Below are positions 13,105-21,977 of a stretch of 46,807 nt of DNA, one piece after another. How positions within the stretch are numbered: the stretch's first letter is position 1; every line of letters starts with the position of its first letter. The notes under the pieces were generated by a model, which worked only from the letters and a program-made list of their open reading frames with translations, was not told the origin of the DNA and made no database searches. Position numbers and translations under genes: made by a program. This DNA is from a virus, in IMG/VR virus record IMGVR_UViG_3300007609_000035, positions 1 through 46,807 of that record; one strand, given 5' to 3'.

Positions 13105-14239
13105 CAAAGAAATCAAAAGGATTGCTCTGGAGATTTATGATTCTACCGAAGAATCTCCTGCTTTTATAGCTAAACAAATAATATCTCAAGGATTATTTGA
13201 AGCAAGTGAATATGTAAACCTAAGAAAGTACATATCAGCATGGACAAAATCCATAAAAATATCTAAAGAAAATCCAGGACTAGCCAACGAGTGCGATGTA
13301 GCCGGAATACCAATAGACTCTGTAAAGCACGGATGGTATAAAGGAAAGCACTGGTCCATAGCATTTAGAGCAGACCAAGAAGAGGGTCCTACCTTTGAAG
13401 AGATGCTTAAGAATCATATCGAGGATGTAAAAAGTCACACATTCAAGTATGAACCTATAAAAAGAAATATTGATCCGACTGGTAGTTTGTTAGTTATTGA
13501 TCCGGCGGACATACACATAGGAAAACTAGCCTCATCCTTCGAGACGGGAGAAGATTACAACAATCAAATCGCAGTACAGAGAGTACTCGATGGCGTAGAT
13601 GGTATCCTATCAAAGTCTGCCGGCTTCAATATTGATCAGATTATTTTTGTTGCAGGAAACGATGTGTTGCATGTTGATTCCCCTAAAAGAATTACAACAT
13701 CTGGAACACCACAAGATACAGATGGTATGTGGTACGATAACTTCTTGATTGCTAAAAAGCTTTACATAGATGTTATTGATAGACTAATGCAGGTGGCTGA
13801 TGTGCATTTTATGTACAACCCATCTAACCACGATTACACTCATGGATTCTTCTTAGCTGATTCAATTAAGTCTTGGTACAAAGATTGCCAAAACATAACG
13901 TTCGATGTTAGCATAGCCCATAGAAAGTATTACACATACGGAACAAGTCTAATTGGAACCACACACGGAGATGGAGCTAAGTGGCAAGACTTAGGTAAGT
14001 TAGCAGCGGTAGAGTCTCCAGACTGGAGCAGCACAAAGCATAGATATGTTTATACGCACCATGTACACCACAAGATTGTCAAAGATGATATTGGAGTTAC
14101 AATAGAGAGTTTGCGTAGCCCTAGCGGTACTGATGGATGGCATCACAGAAACGGATACCAGCACGCACCTAAAGCTGTAGAGGGATTTATTCACAGCAAG
14201 GAGCACGGACAAGTAGCTAGATTCACACACTTATTTTGA
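13094..14239 (+). CDS. calcineurin-like metallophosphoesterase, 381 aa
   Basis: After a ~130-residue N-terminal region comes a metallophosphoesterase core: DPADIHIG (Asp 139, His 141), VAGNDVLHVD (Asn 189, Asp 190), YNPSNHDY (Asn 245, His 246), GTTHGDG (His 291) and a later YTHHVHHK. These residues bind two metal ions. In phages the family is often annotated as an SbcD-like nuclease or phosphatase acting on nucleic acid; the real substrate is unknown. The position among DNA-metabolism genes fits a nuclease role. Confidence 0.88.
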   Translation: MKSNKEIKRIALEIYDSTEESPAFIAKQIISQGLFEASEYVNLRKYISAWTKSIKISKENPGLANECDVAGIPIDSVKHGWYKGKHWSIAFRADQEEGPTFEEMLKNHIEDVKSHTFKYEPIKRNIDPTGSLLVIDPADIHIGKLASSFETGEDYNNQIAVQRVLDGVDGILSKSAGFNIDQIIFVAGNDVLHVDSPKRITTSGTPQDTDGMWYDNFLIAKKLYIDVIDRLMQVADVHFMYNPSNHDYTHGFFLADSIKSWYKDCQNITFDVSIAHRKYYTYGTSLIGTTHGDGAKWQDLGKLAAVESPDWSSTKHRYVYTHHVHHKIVKDDIGVTIESLRSPSGTDGWHHRNGYQHAPKAVEGFIHSKEHGQVARFTHLF

Positions 14240-14247
14240 TCCTAACA

Positions 14248-14517
14248 ATGAGTAGTATTAGAGAAAACGACTTAAGAGAATTGGGTTTTGAGCCTATACA
14301 CATTCATGATTTTGATTTAGGAGAGGAGCCATACTACTACTATGTATGGAAATGTAAAGAGAACTCCTTTAATTACTTAATATCTTGTGTTGATGATGAA
14401 GCCAAGAATGATAAGTGGGAGGTTTTTGATACTAATCACAATTACTTAATGAAGTTCACTAAGTTAGACGACTTGAGAAGTTATATAGACATATTAAAAA
14501 GAAATTTAGTTTTATGA
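14248..14517 (+). CDS. hypothetical protein, 89 aa
   Basis: I chose the ATG at 14248. The frame is open from a TTG at 14236 that overlaps the previous gene. The protein is acidic and aromatic-rich (HDFDLGEEPYYYYVWKCKEN), with a beta segment (KWEVFDTNHNYLMKF) and a C-terminal helix. Its stop overlaps the next start by 4 bases. Not recognised. Confidence 0.62.
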   Translation: MSSIRENDLRELGFEPIHIHDFDLGEEPYYYYVWKCKENSFNYLISCVDDEAKNDKWEVFDTNHNYLMKFTKLDDLRSYIDILKRNLVL

Positions 14518-14714
14518 AGGAGCAAGAGATTATAAAGGCAGTAAAGAAGATGGACAACATCGCTGGTCAGATGAATGCTGTAATTGGACAGATGAATAAC
14601 TTAAAAGACCTGACCATAGGAACCCTGGAGACTTTAAAGAGAATGCCTGGATACGATAAGGCTATTGAGAAGTTGAAGAAAGATATGTCTGAAGAACCTA
14701 AATTAGAAAAATAA
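14514..14714 (+). CDS. hypothetical coiled-coil protein, 66 aa
   Basis: A helical protein with repeated Gln-Met-Asn units (AGQMNAVIGQMNNLKDL) and a Lys/Glu-rich end, suggestive of an amphipathic or coiled-coil helix. Overlaps both neighbours (ATGA at its start, one base at its end), so it is translated in a coupled series. Function unknown. Confidence 0.62.
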   Translation: MKEQEIIKAVKKMDNIAGQMNAVIGQMNNLKDLTIGTLETLKRMPGYDKAIEKLKKDMSEEPKLEK

Positions 14715-14959
14715 TGCTAGACTATTGGGACCAAACATCTACATTTCCAACAGAAAAAACAGACCCCATTGTTGATTCTGTAGTGAAGCAATTTAAAGAA
14801 AGAAGTAGGATTGGTATTGAAAAGTATGGCAAGACTTTATCAGAAAATCCATTATCTTTGTTGGAGTGGTTAGAGCACCTTAAGCAAGAGCTCATGGATG
14901 CCACTTTATACATAGAAAGAGTTAAGCATGAAGTTAAATCAAAACAGAGTAGTATTTAG
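14714..14959 (+). CDS. MazG-like nucleotide pyrophosphohydrolase-type protein, 81 aa
   Basis: The pattern RSRIGIEKYGKTL followed by LEWLEHLKQELMDATLYIE matches small phage proteins related to the MazG all-alpha pyrophosphatase superfamily (E-x-x-x-E-x-x-D in the last helix). Such proteins hydrolyse nucleoside triphosphates or alarmones, but the full MazG metal site is not complete here, so activity is uncertain. Overlaps the next gene by 32 bases. Confidence 0.6.
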   Translation: MLDYWDQTSTFPTEKTDPIVDSVVKQFKERSRIGIEKYGKTLSENPLSLLEWLEHLKQELMDATLYIERVKHEVKSKQSSI

Positions 14960-15398
14960 TAGAGATTTAGATGAACAAAAAGCTTATCTTGTATACTCTT
15001 CTTTAGAAGATGTTTTAGATAAATACAATACCAACAACAACTATTTTTTTATTGACCTAGACATAGATTTCGGTGTAAGTATAATATCATACGATCCGGA
15101 TGAAATACAATGGCTGGCTCGCGAATTAGGCTGCACTGATCGAGAGTCGGTCATTTGTGTTTATTATTACGATGGATTCTTAGAGGATTTAAAGGACGTT
15201 CTCTACATAAATGGTATAAATGATTACAAAAGATATTATGTGGTCACTAAAGAGGAGCTATTGAGCGGAAAAGACATAGATTACGGAGATTATATTGGTA
15301 AATCAAAAGAAGATGCAATGTTTTACTTTGAAAATATAGTTGGAGCTCCAGAAATAATATCAATACAACAAGATTATGAGGAAGAAGAAGGGGAGTAG
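14928..15398 (+). CDS. hypothetical acidic protein, 156 aa
   Basis: A strongly acidic protein with many Asp and Tyr (YYYDGFLEDLKDVLYI) ending in DYEEEEGE. No motif I recognise and no signal or membrane span. The acidic surface suggests a DNA mimic or a binding partner of a basic protein, which is speculation. It overlaps the previous gene by 32 bases and the next by 23 bases. Confidence 0.62.
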   Translation: MKLNQNRVVFSRDLDEQKAYLVYSSLEDVLDKYNTNNNYFFIDLDIDFGVSIISYDPDEIQWLARELGCTDRESVICVYYYDGFLEDLKDVLYINGINDYKRYYVVTKEELLSGKDIDYGDYIGKSKEDAMFYFENIVGAPEIISIQQDYEEEEGE

Positions 15399-15825
15399 AC
15401 AGATAACTAGATCTACTAAAGTTAGAGAAGATGGGATTGAATTTGCATCTAAGTTGGAGCTGCACATGTATAGGCTTCTCAGGAAGAATGGAATACCCGC
15501 AATTTACGAAGGTAGGACTTTCACTATCATCAAGGGATTTGATTTCGACATGGCTTCCTATGAGAAGACTAAAACAAAAAAAGACTTACACGATAGAGGA
15601 AATAAAAAAGTTCTAGGCATAAAATATACTCCAGACTTTATAGATACTCAGGACCCTCCTAGGTTTATTATAGAGACCAAAGGAAACCCAAATGAAGCAT
15701 TCCCACTTAGATGGAAGCTATTCAAAATGCATTTAGTGGATGAAGGAATAAACACTAATCTATTTATGCCAAGGAATCAGAAAGATTGCGAAAAAGTAAT
15801 AGAAATACTTAAGGATATTTTGTAG
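15376..15825 (+). CDS. DUF1064-like PD-(D/E)XK endonuclease, 149 aa
   Basis: The order of motifs fits DUF1064-type phage nucleases related to Holliday-junction resolvases: an E-containing helix (EFASKLELHMYRLL, Glu 28), YTPDF (Asp 87), FIIETKG (Glu 100, Lys 102) and a helix with WKLFKMHL. A basic N-terminal tail may contact DNA. A branch-cutting role before packaging is plausible. It is the last plus-strand gene and a hairpin terminator lies about 75 bases after its stop. Confidence 0.82.
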   Translation: MRKKKGSRQITRSTKVREDGIEFASKLELHMYRLLRKNGIPAIYEGRTFTIIKGFDFDMASYEKTKTKKDLHDRGNKKVLGIKYTPDFIDTQDPPRFIIETKGNPNEAFPLRWKLFKMHLVDEGINTNLFMPRNQKDCEKVIEILKDIL

Positions 15826-15900
15826 AAACTAATACTATTGCTATATTTGATTGAAGATTTTTATTTGTCCATGATTCTTTAGTTAATTTTGTCAGAAAGA

Positions 15901-15929
15901 AAGGAGCTTTTTTAAGGCTCCTTTTTTTT
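15901..15929. terminator. terminator between the converging units
   Basis: AAGGAGC (15901-15907), a 9-base loop, GCTCCTT (15917-15923), then six more T on the plus strand. On the minus strand the stem is followed by TTTCTTTC. It therefore serves the early unit well and could also act on the virion operon that ends at 16029. The bases between it and 16029 hold a second weak inverted repeat (near 15990-16011) and no gene. Confidence 0.85.
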
Positions 15930-16028
15930 GTTCATGTCCCTGGAAGTTCTTACTTTTGTAACGATCAAATACAAATGTCAGTATTCCATGAGCCAGTCTC
16001 TGAGTGCTGACTTTTTTATTATCTATAT

Positions 16029-19000
16029 TTATCTTGGTCTTTCAGAGTACTCCTTGGCAATAAGGTACCTTCTTATGTCTCTATATATGGGGATTGCACC
16101 TAAAAAACCTAAACCATCAATAACGCTTCTTTTGGAGAAAATTTTACCATACTTTTCCTCTTTTGTTTTCATTGTCTTAGCTCTCTCCGCTTGAGCTACC
16201 AAATCAGCAACCCTCATTAAAGATTTCATTTGTGATTGATATGGTCCGCTTAAAGTTAATGCTGTTTTCTTAACTGGGTCTCTGTAAAAATCATCTAGAT
16301 CAAATGTATTATAAACTAAACTATGTTTATATTTATCATATTCATCTCCTCCTCTTAAATTTTGACCATGCTCTTCGTTATACTTTTCTATCAATATATT
16401 AATAGGAATTGTTGGAACATTCCCAAGAGTTCTTCTTGTTACTAATGAAATTCCAGATCCAACCATAGCTGAAACTGCTTTTTCTTTTAATTCTTGTTCA
16501 TCCTCCTCAATACCTAGAGCTGATAATGATGCTGCTGTAAATGTGCTAACAAGAGCTAAGTAAGCGGCCATTCTCGTATTAATAGCTAATAGCAATTTAG
16601 CACCTTCTTTTTTAGACATCCTTCCAGATCCAACCATAGAAGCAACGGCTTGCCTTGCTCCAGCATATTCATTTATGGAGAACCTAGACATTAATCCGTT
16701 TATTGCTTTATACACCTGTTTTGAAACTCCATCATCTGCATTTATTTGATTTTTAAGAATAACATCAAATCTACTATTAGTAGTTGCGGCCATTTGAATT
16801 AACTCATCAGCTTTTTGTCTAGCCTTTTCTATTTCATTTTTAAATTTTGACATGTATTCAACATCACCATTGCTTACTTTTTCAAAATCAATTTTTTCTC
16901 CAGTAAGTCTAGTGAATTCGTTTGAGAATGCGCCAAAAAACAACGGTCTGGATATGGCTTTATCCGGAGATGATATTAAAGCATCGTTTAATTCTAATGA
17001 AGCTTTTGCAGCAAATTTAAAAGGCCTAAAAGCAAGATCAAAAATTTCAGAGGCTTTTCCGGATGCTCTTTTTGGTTTGCTTCTAGAAATAATCCCTGTA
17101 GTTTCTGCTTTTGAAGATGAAATCTGTTCTTTCCCGTATAATTTTGTTATTGTTTTTGATTTAACATTCCTTACAAAATTCAATCCAGATTGACCGATTG
17201 ATTCGTTTGAGAAGTCTCTTACTCCAGTATATAAATCTTTCCCAGCGTAAATAATAGCAAAATTAGCATTACTAGCAAGTTCAGCAGCAGCTCTAGGAAT
17301 AGACGCAAGCATTCCCTGATAACCGATAGTTCTAGCTTTATCTAAGTAATAAACCGCAGGATCATATTGAGCAAAATTATTTAACAATATGTTCTCTATG
17401 ATTTCATTGTAAGCAGAGGATATTGCATTAGCAGCTTCTCTTTGATTTTTGTTGGAATTTTTGTTCAAAGACACAGCAGATTTTATGTCCCTTATAGTTT
17501 TATTAGATACTTTTACTTCATTTGTTAAGTGATAATCCATTAAAGTATATCTAGCCGACCTCATTAATGTTGATACTGGATCAAAATCAATAGGCTTTGC
17601 TCCAGAGGTTCTAGATATGGCAGCTTTCGATCTTGTGGATGGTTTTAATATACTCTCTGTTTGTTGCTTCATATCAATTTCTCCAGTATTTTTACTTACA
17701 GAAACTTTATGATGAACGTAGTTAACCCCAATATCTATAGGCTCGCCCCTAACTATTGTTGAAGCAATAAGAGCCTTGTCTTCTAGACTTGAGTAGGCAT
17801 CTTTAATAAGACTTATAGCTTTCTTTTCTTTTTTACTTAAAGAATTTAAAATTTCAGAAGATGATTTGCCTTTGTATTTAGAATCTATAGCTAATAATAT
17901 TTCTATGTCTTGTTCGTTGTAAATGGATTTTGTTGGATCATCATTGTAGTTTTCTATAGTTTTTTCCACAAAATCAGATCCACTTGCGGTTCCCTTTTTG
18001 TTTCCACTTCCTTCGAATTCATTTTGAAGTAAGTAATATGTAACAGTATATCTTCTTTCTACAGATTTATTGGACAACTCAATCGCTGAAGGACCTAAAA
18101 GATTTTCTACAGCATCAGTGATGGATGTAATTTTCATCATATCTCCCTCGTATCCAGCCATAGATGTTGTTGGTCCAGAGAAAATTGCTTCAGATATTTC
18201 CTTTCCCTTATAGTTACCCATAACATCATCTATAACGTTTAATGGGTTGGATCTAATTGTTTCGACTATACCACCCCTCTTGGTTCCTATAATTGGTGTT
18301 TTTGATTTGATTTCACCATAAACTCTTCCAAAAAAAGTTCCTGGAGTCCATTTTTTAAAGTTATTAATTATTGGTATAACATTTCTTGAGGCCTTACCTG
18401 ATTTTATTGTCCTAGCTAAATCATTAGCGGCATAAGTATAGAATCCGTTATTTATATTGTCTATATGTATTTGAGCCTGCTGAAGTTGCTTTCCAGTTAG
18501 CACAATTAAGTCTTCTTTTCCTATTTTATTATATATAGAAGCAAAATCTCTAAGCTCATTCTGTATTCTTTGAACGTTAGCTTTATTTGAAGATACATCT
18601 TTTATTAAAGAGTTTCTAGTATCAGCATAATCATTCAAAGATTTTATTAGGTCAGCATTTGCTTGTTTATTTGTTGCGTTAATTTTGTCAACTAAATTGT
18701 ATAGAGTAACAGAATCTATGTCTTCTAAGTCCTTTATTACTTCAGGTCCATATTCTTTAACAATATAATCTCCATCTATTTCTTTTGAATTTATATCATT
18801 CTTAAGTCTGCTTACTCTTTTTGACTTTGCTTCCTTTATTTCTAATGGCTCTTGCTCAATCTCCACATAAATTTTATCGTATAAATCATTAACTTCTTTA
18901 GTTAGATCATTTAATTCATCTAACTTTATAACCCTAGATCTATCCTTAAATTTAGATAGAAAATCATTATATACTTTTAAATCTTTAGGGGAAATAGATT

Positions 19001-21977
19001 CTATCGGTATATTTAATACTGCTTTTAATCCTGATGCGAGTGTGTTGTTAATTCCTAAATCACCTCTTCCTAAGTTTTTAGAAACAGATTTGTTTGATTT
19101 TTTGGCAACACTAAGATCTAGTGCATATTCAGCATTTTTGTAAACCTTGTCTATAAAGTCTATTGCTTTTTCTACTTGTAAATCATTATTTAGGTTTATA
19201 TTAGAAACCTTTGAAACTATAGCTGCGGACTGAGACGTTGATATTTTGCCCTTTGATACTAAATCCTTAACTCTTTCGGATATGTCTTTCCTAAGCCTTG
19301 TTTGATCTGCTTTAGCTTCCCTTGCAGCTCTAGCCTCTAGTTTTATTTGGTCTTTAAGAGCTTTCGCCTCGTCAACTTCTACTTTTTTACTTTCTTTTCC
19401 TAATAATTTATCAGGAGAAGGTCCTCTTTTTTTACCAAAAGTTCCTGGTTGATCTTCTATAGGAGCATCTTTCAATGATAATAGCCTCTCTTTGTCAGCT
19501 TGTTCAAGCATCTCTAACGGGGGTCTTTCCGGATCCACAGATAAAACCGCCTCTATGTTAGAAGGAGTTGGTTGTAGCCCCGTTAAATCAGTAAACTTAG
19601 ATTCTAACTCCATCAATTCAGGAGTTTTTTGAATCTGACTAGACAATCCTATAAATTTATTTAGTTTTGACTCAGTATTGTTTTCTTGTACAAACTCAAT
19701 AATATCTTGAACATCAACTCTAGATCCAACATCACTTGGCAGCTCTCCCTCTCTTGCCAATAAGCTCGTCCATCCGTCTTCTATAGATCCAGCATTAGGC
19801 TTTCCAGTTGTTTCATTTATAGAATCGTCTATCCAAAGCTTATCTATTTTACTTTCTTTTGGCGTTTTGCCGGTCATCCTTTCCCAGCTTTCGCTAGTGA
19901 ACTTAAAACCCTTTAGATTAGCAAGATTGTTTTCATCAAACATGTTTTTAGTCATATCTTGATTTTCTGCAATTTGACTCTTTTCAAAGTCGATAGCTTC
20001 TGCAATCTCTTTTACATTCTCACTCTCTCTAGCTATATATCTAGGTATTTCTCGTTCTGATAATCCTTGTGGCTGCGGAGCTTTTTTGCCTTCATTAACA
20101 TCAAATACGCTCTTTAGGAACTGCTTTTCAACTTCTCTAATAGAACCTGCGCTAGCTTGTTTTCCAGTTTTTACATTAACAACAGATTCTATTTTTCCTT
20201 CTGAATCAAAATTCACTTTTAAAGAGCCCTTTTTTCCTTTCTTAGTCTTAGCCATAAAAGGTTCCTCAATAGATGGCTTTGTCACAAAAGACACAGGTTC
20301 AACAGCAGGAATAGATTCCTTTTTAGTTGGCTCAACAGATATATCTTCTTCAGTTGGTTTGTTGTATTTTTCTTGAATGCTAGATATTTCTTTTTTTAAT
20401 ATCTTGATTCTTTGATTAGCACTAACACTATTCTTTGAAGACAGATCTTTTATTTCAAGCTCCATATCTATAACAGCCTCTCTATCTTTTGCGTCTGTTA
20501 TTTTTGGATCTATATCATCTTGCAGCTTAGCCTTAGCTTTTCTTATTTTAACTTCAGATATTAAAGGCTCATCTCCAACAATCTTAATATCCATATTTCT
20601 TATTTGCTCATCAGTAGCAGTCCTAAGTATAGTTGATATATCTTTCTTTGTAGCCTTAGAGTTGTTTACATTGTATTCAAAATCTTTATATGTTTTTGAG
20701 AATTTAGCAGAAGCGGCATCAAATTTAGCTTGAGGTCCAACTGCCTTGGCTAATGCTGTACCAGCTCCAAACATACCCTGAACAATAACCCTTCCAGCAA
20801 CTTCTGATGGATCTATTTCTGTTCCAGCAATAACACTACTACCAGCAGAAGAAACTCCGCCCAGACCAGCCCCAACAGCTGTTGTAGCTAAACCGGATGC
20901 AGTTTTCCCAAACTTAGCAGTAGCCTTTGCTACTTTACCCATTATGCCGAGAGTTAAAAAATCAAAAGCACCTATACTAATTCCTTTGGCTAAAGATTTA
21001 TTTCTTAGTTCGTTTCTTTTATCTTCGTCACTAAGAATTGATTTTACATTTTCCTCTGTTATGGGTTTATCTCCAAGCTCATCAATCAAAAGATCTTTAT
21101 ACGTTGAAACAGCAAACATAGTACCACCTGCCGCAGACATAGCTCCTCTTGCTGCATTTGAAACTCCGCTAACTAACGATCCTATTGGTCCGCCAGAAGA
21201 TCCCATTGCGGCTCCAACACCAAAACCCGCTCCGAGACCAGAAAGTACAGCGCCAGATGCTTCGTCTCCTCCAAGCGAAGCTCCAGACATTCCACCAACC
21301 ATACTTGAGGCTATTTCAGGTATTGCATTAGGATTTAAAGCCAACCCTTTTATCCAAGAAAAAGTAGCACTATCTCCGTTAGCTTGACTTTCCTGAAGAG
21401 TATCTATAAAGCCCTTCATATATTCGCTTGGCGGCCTTGATTGATCTTCTTGCAAAAGCTCTACTACTTGAGACACCTCTTCATCAGTATATTCTTTGCC
21501 TGATGTTATTTTAGGGAATATTAATTCGGTAGATTTTCCTTCAGCAACAAAAGATTCAGTAGCTGGAATGATAGTCATTTTTCCAAAGTCCTCTATAGCC
21601 GCAGACATTACCGGGTCAACTTGATCTTGGAAAAAAGTTTTGTTTTTATTTAGATTGGATTTCCAATCAAATTTAACCTCTTTTTTTGAGTCAACTAATT
21701 TTTGTGACCCCAAAGAAGAATCCTCTGATCCAGATTCCATAGACTCCACTTGAGAAGTAGATTGTGAATCTTCTTTTTTTTTTACTTGTTTATAATATTT
21801 GGCTTCAAAAGAATTAAAATCACTACTATAAAGACCTTCAGAAGAAACTAAATCATAAACTTTTTTTCTATAATCAGAATTCTCGTATTGAGCAACAAAA
21901 TCTTCATAGCTTTTGGTGTAATATTCGTTTTCGCTTAATACTTTATATAGTTTTTCTAATTCGTCCATGTTAATCAT
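16029..21977 (-). CDS. giant internal virion (ejection) protein, 1982 aa
   Basis: The opening (MDELEKLYKVLSENEYYTKSYEDF) is typical of giant internal proteins of Bacteroidetes podoviruses. Residues about 190-420 are Gly/Ala-rich with several hydrophobic stretches, suited to crossing or forming a channel in the envelope. A long charged helical middle follows. The C-terminal ~500 residues (GIISRSKPKRASGKASEIFDL..., YKAINGLMSRFSINEYAGAR) resemble the large polyvalent-protein-associated domains. I see no RNA polymerase active-site motif. Packaged in the capsid and ejected with DNA by analogy to T7 gp16. Start is ATG 21977 or 21968. It overlaps the upstream gene by 8 bases and ends the operon. Confidence 0.8.
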   Translation of the reverse strand: MINMDELEKLYKVLSENEYYTKSYEDFVAQYENSDYRKKVYDLVSSEGLYSSDFNSFEAKYYKQVKKKEDSQSTSQVESMESGSEDSSLGSQKLVDSKKEVKFDWKSNLNKNKTFFQDQVDPVMSAAIEDFGKMTIIPATESFVAEGKSTELIFPKITSGKEYTDEEVSQVVELLQEDQSRPPSEYMKGFIDTLQESQANGDSATFSWIKGLALNPNAIPEIASSMVGGMSGASLGGDEASGAVLSGLGAGFGVGAAMGSSGGPIGSLVSGVSNAARGAMSAAGGTMFAVSTYKDLLIDELGDKPITEENVKSILSDEDKRNELRNKSLAKGISIGAFDFLTLGIMGKVAKATAKFGKTASGLATTAVGAGLGGVSSAGSSVIAGTEIDPSEVAGRVIVQGMFGAGTALAKAVGPQAKFDAASAKFSKTYKDFEYNVNNSKATKKDISTILRTATDEQIRNMDIKIVGDEPLISEVKIRKAKAKLQDDIDPKITDAKDREAVIDMELEIKDLSSKNSVSANQRIKILKKEISSIQEKYNKPTEEDISVEPTKKESIPAVEPVSFVTKPSIEEPFMAKTKKGKKGSLKVNFDSEGKIESVVNVKTGKQASAGSIREVEKQFLKSVFDVNEGKKAPQPQGLSEREIPRYIARESENVKEIAEAIDFEKSQIAENQDMTKNMFDENNLANLKGFKFTSESWERMTGKTPKESKIDKLWIDDSINETTGKPNAGSIEDGWTSLLAREGELPSDVGSRVDVQDIIEFVQENNTESKLNKFIGLSSQIQKTPELMELESKFTDLTGLQPTPSNIEAVLSVDPERPPLEMLEQADKERLLSLKDAPIEDQPGTFGKKRGPSPDKLLGKESKKVEVDEAKALKDQIKLEARAAREAKADQTRLRKDISERVKDLVSKGKISTSQSAAIVSKVSNINLNNDLQVEKAIDFIDKVYKNAEYALDLSVAKKSNKSVSKNLGRGDLGINNTLASGLKAVLNIPIESISPKDLKVYNDFLSKFKDRSRVIKLDELNDLTKEVNDLYDKIYVEIEQEPLEIKEAKSKRVSRLKNDINSKEIDGDYIVKEYGPEVIKDLEDIDSVTLYNLVDKINATNKQANADLIKSLNDYADTRNSLIKDVSSNKANVQRIQNELRDFASIYNKIGKEDLIVLTGKQLQQAQIHIDNINNGFYTYAANDLARTIKSGKASRNVIPIINNFKKWTPGTFFGRVYGEIKSKTPIIGTKRGGIVETIRSNPLNVIDDVMGNYKGKEISEAIFSGPTTSMAGYEGDMMKITSITDAVENLLGPSAIELSNKSVERRYTVTYYLLQNEFEGSGNKKGTASGSDFVEKTIENYNDDPTKSIYNEQDIEILLAIDSKYKGKSSSEILNSLSKKEKKAISLIKDAYSSLEDKALIASTIVRGEPIDIGVNYVHHKVSVSKNTGEIDMKQQTESILKPSTRSKAAISRTSGAKPIDFDPVSTLMRSARYTLMDYHLTNEVKVSNKTIRDIKSAVSLNKNSNKNQREAANAISSAYNEIIENILLNNFAQYDPAVYYLDKARTIGYQGMLASIPRAAAELASNANFAIIYAGKDLYTGVRDFSNESIGQSGLNFVRNVKSKTITKLYGKEQISSSKAETTGIISRSKPKRASGKASEIFDLAFRPFKFAAKASLELNDALISSPDKAISRPLFFGAFSNEFTRLTGEKIDFEKVSNGDVEYMSKFKNEIEKARQKADELIQMAATTNSRFDVILKNQINADDGVSKQVYKAINGLMSRFSINEYAGARQAVASMVGSGRMSKKEGAKLLLAINTRMAAYLALVSTFTAASLSALGIEEDEQELKEKAVSAMVGSGISLVTRRTLGNVPTIPINILIEKYNEEHGQNLRGGDEYDKYKHSLVYNTFDLDDFYRDPVKKTALTLSGPYQSQMKSLMRVADLVAQAERAKTMKTKEEKYGKIFSKRSVIDGLGFLGAIPIYRDIRRYLIAKEYSERPR

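Noticed and set aside
20944-21387. 147-residue plus-strand frame
   Set aside because: Antisense to the Gly/Ala-rich part of the giant internal protein, with no leader and Pro/Ala/Ser composition typical of a shadow frame.
16029-21977. Virion RNA polymerase in the giant internal protein
   Set aside because: crAss-like phages carry packaged polymerases, but I see no DxDxD-like or other polymerase active-site motif here; the composition fits an ejection protein.
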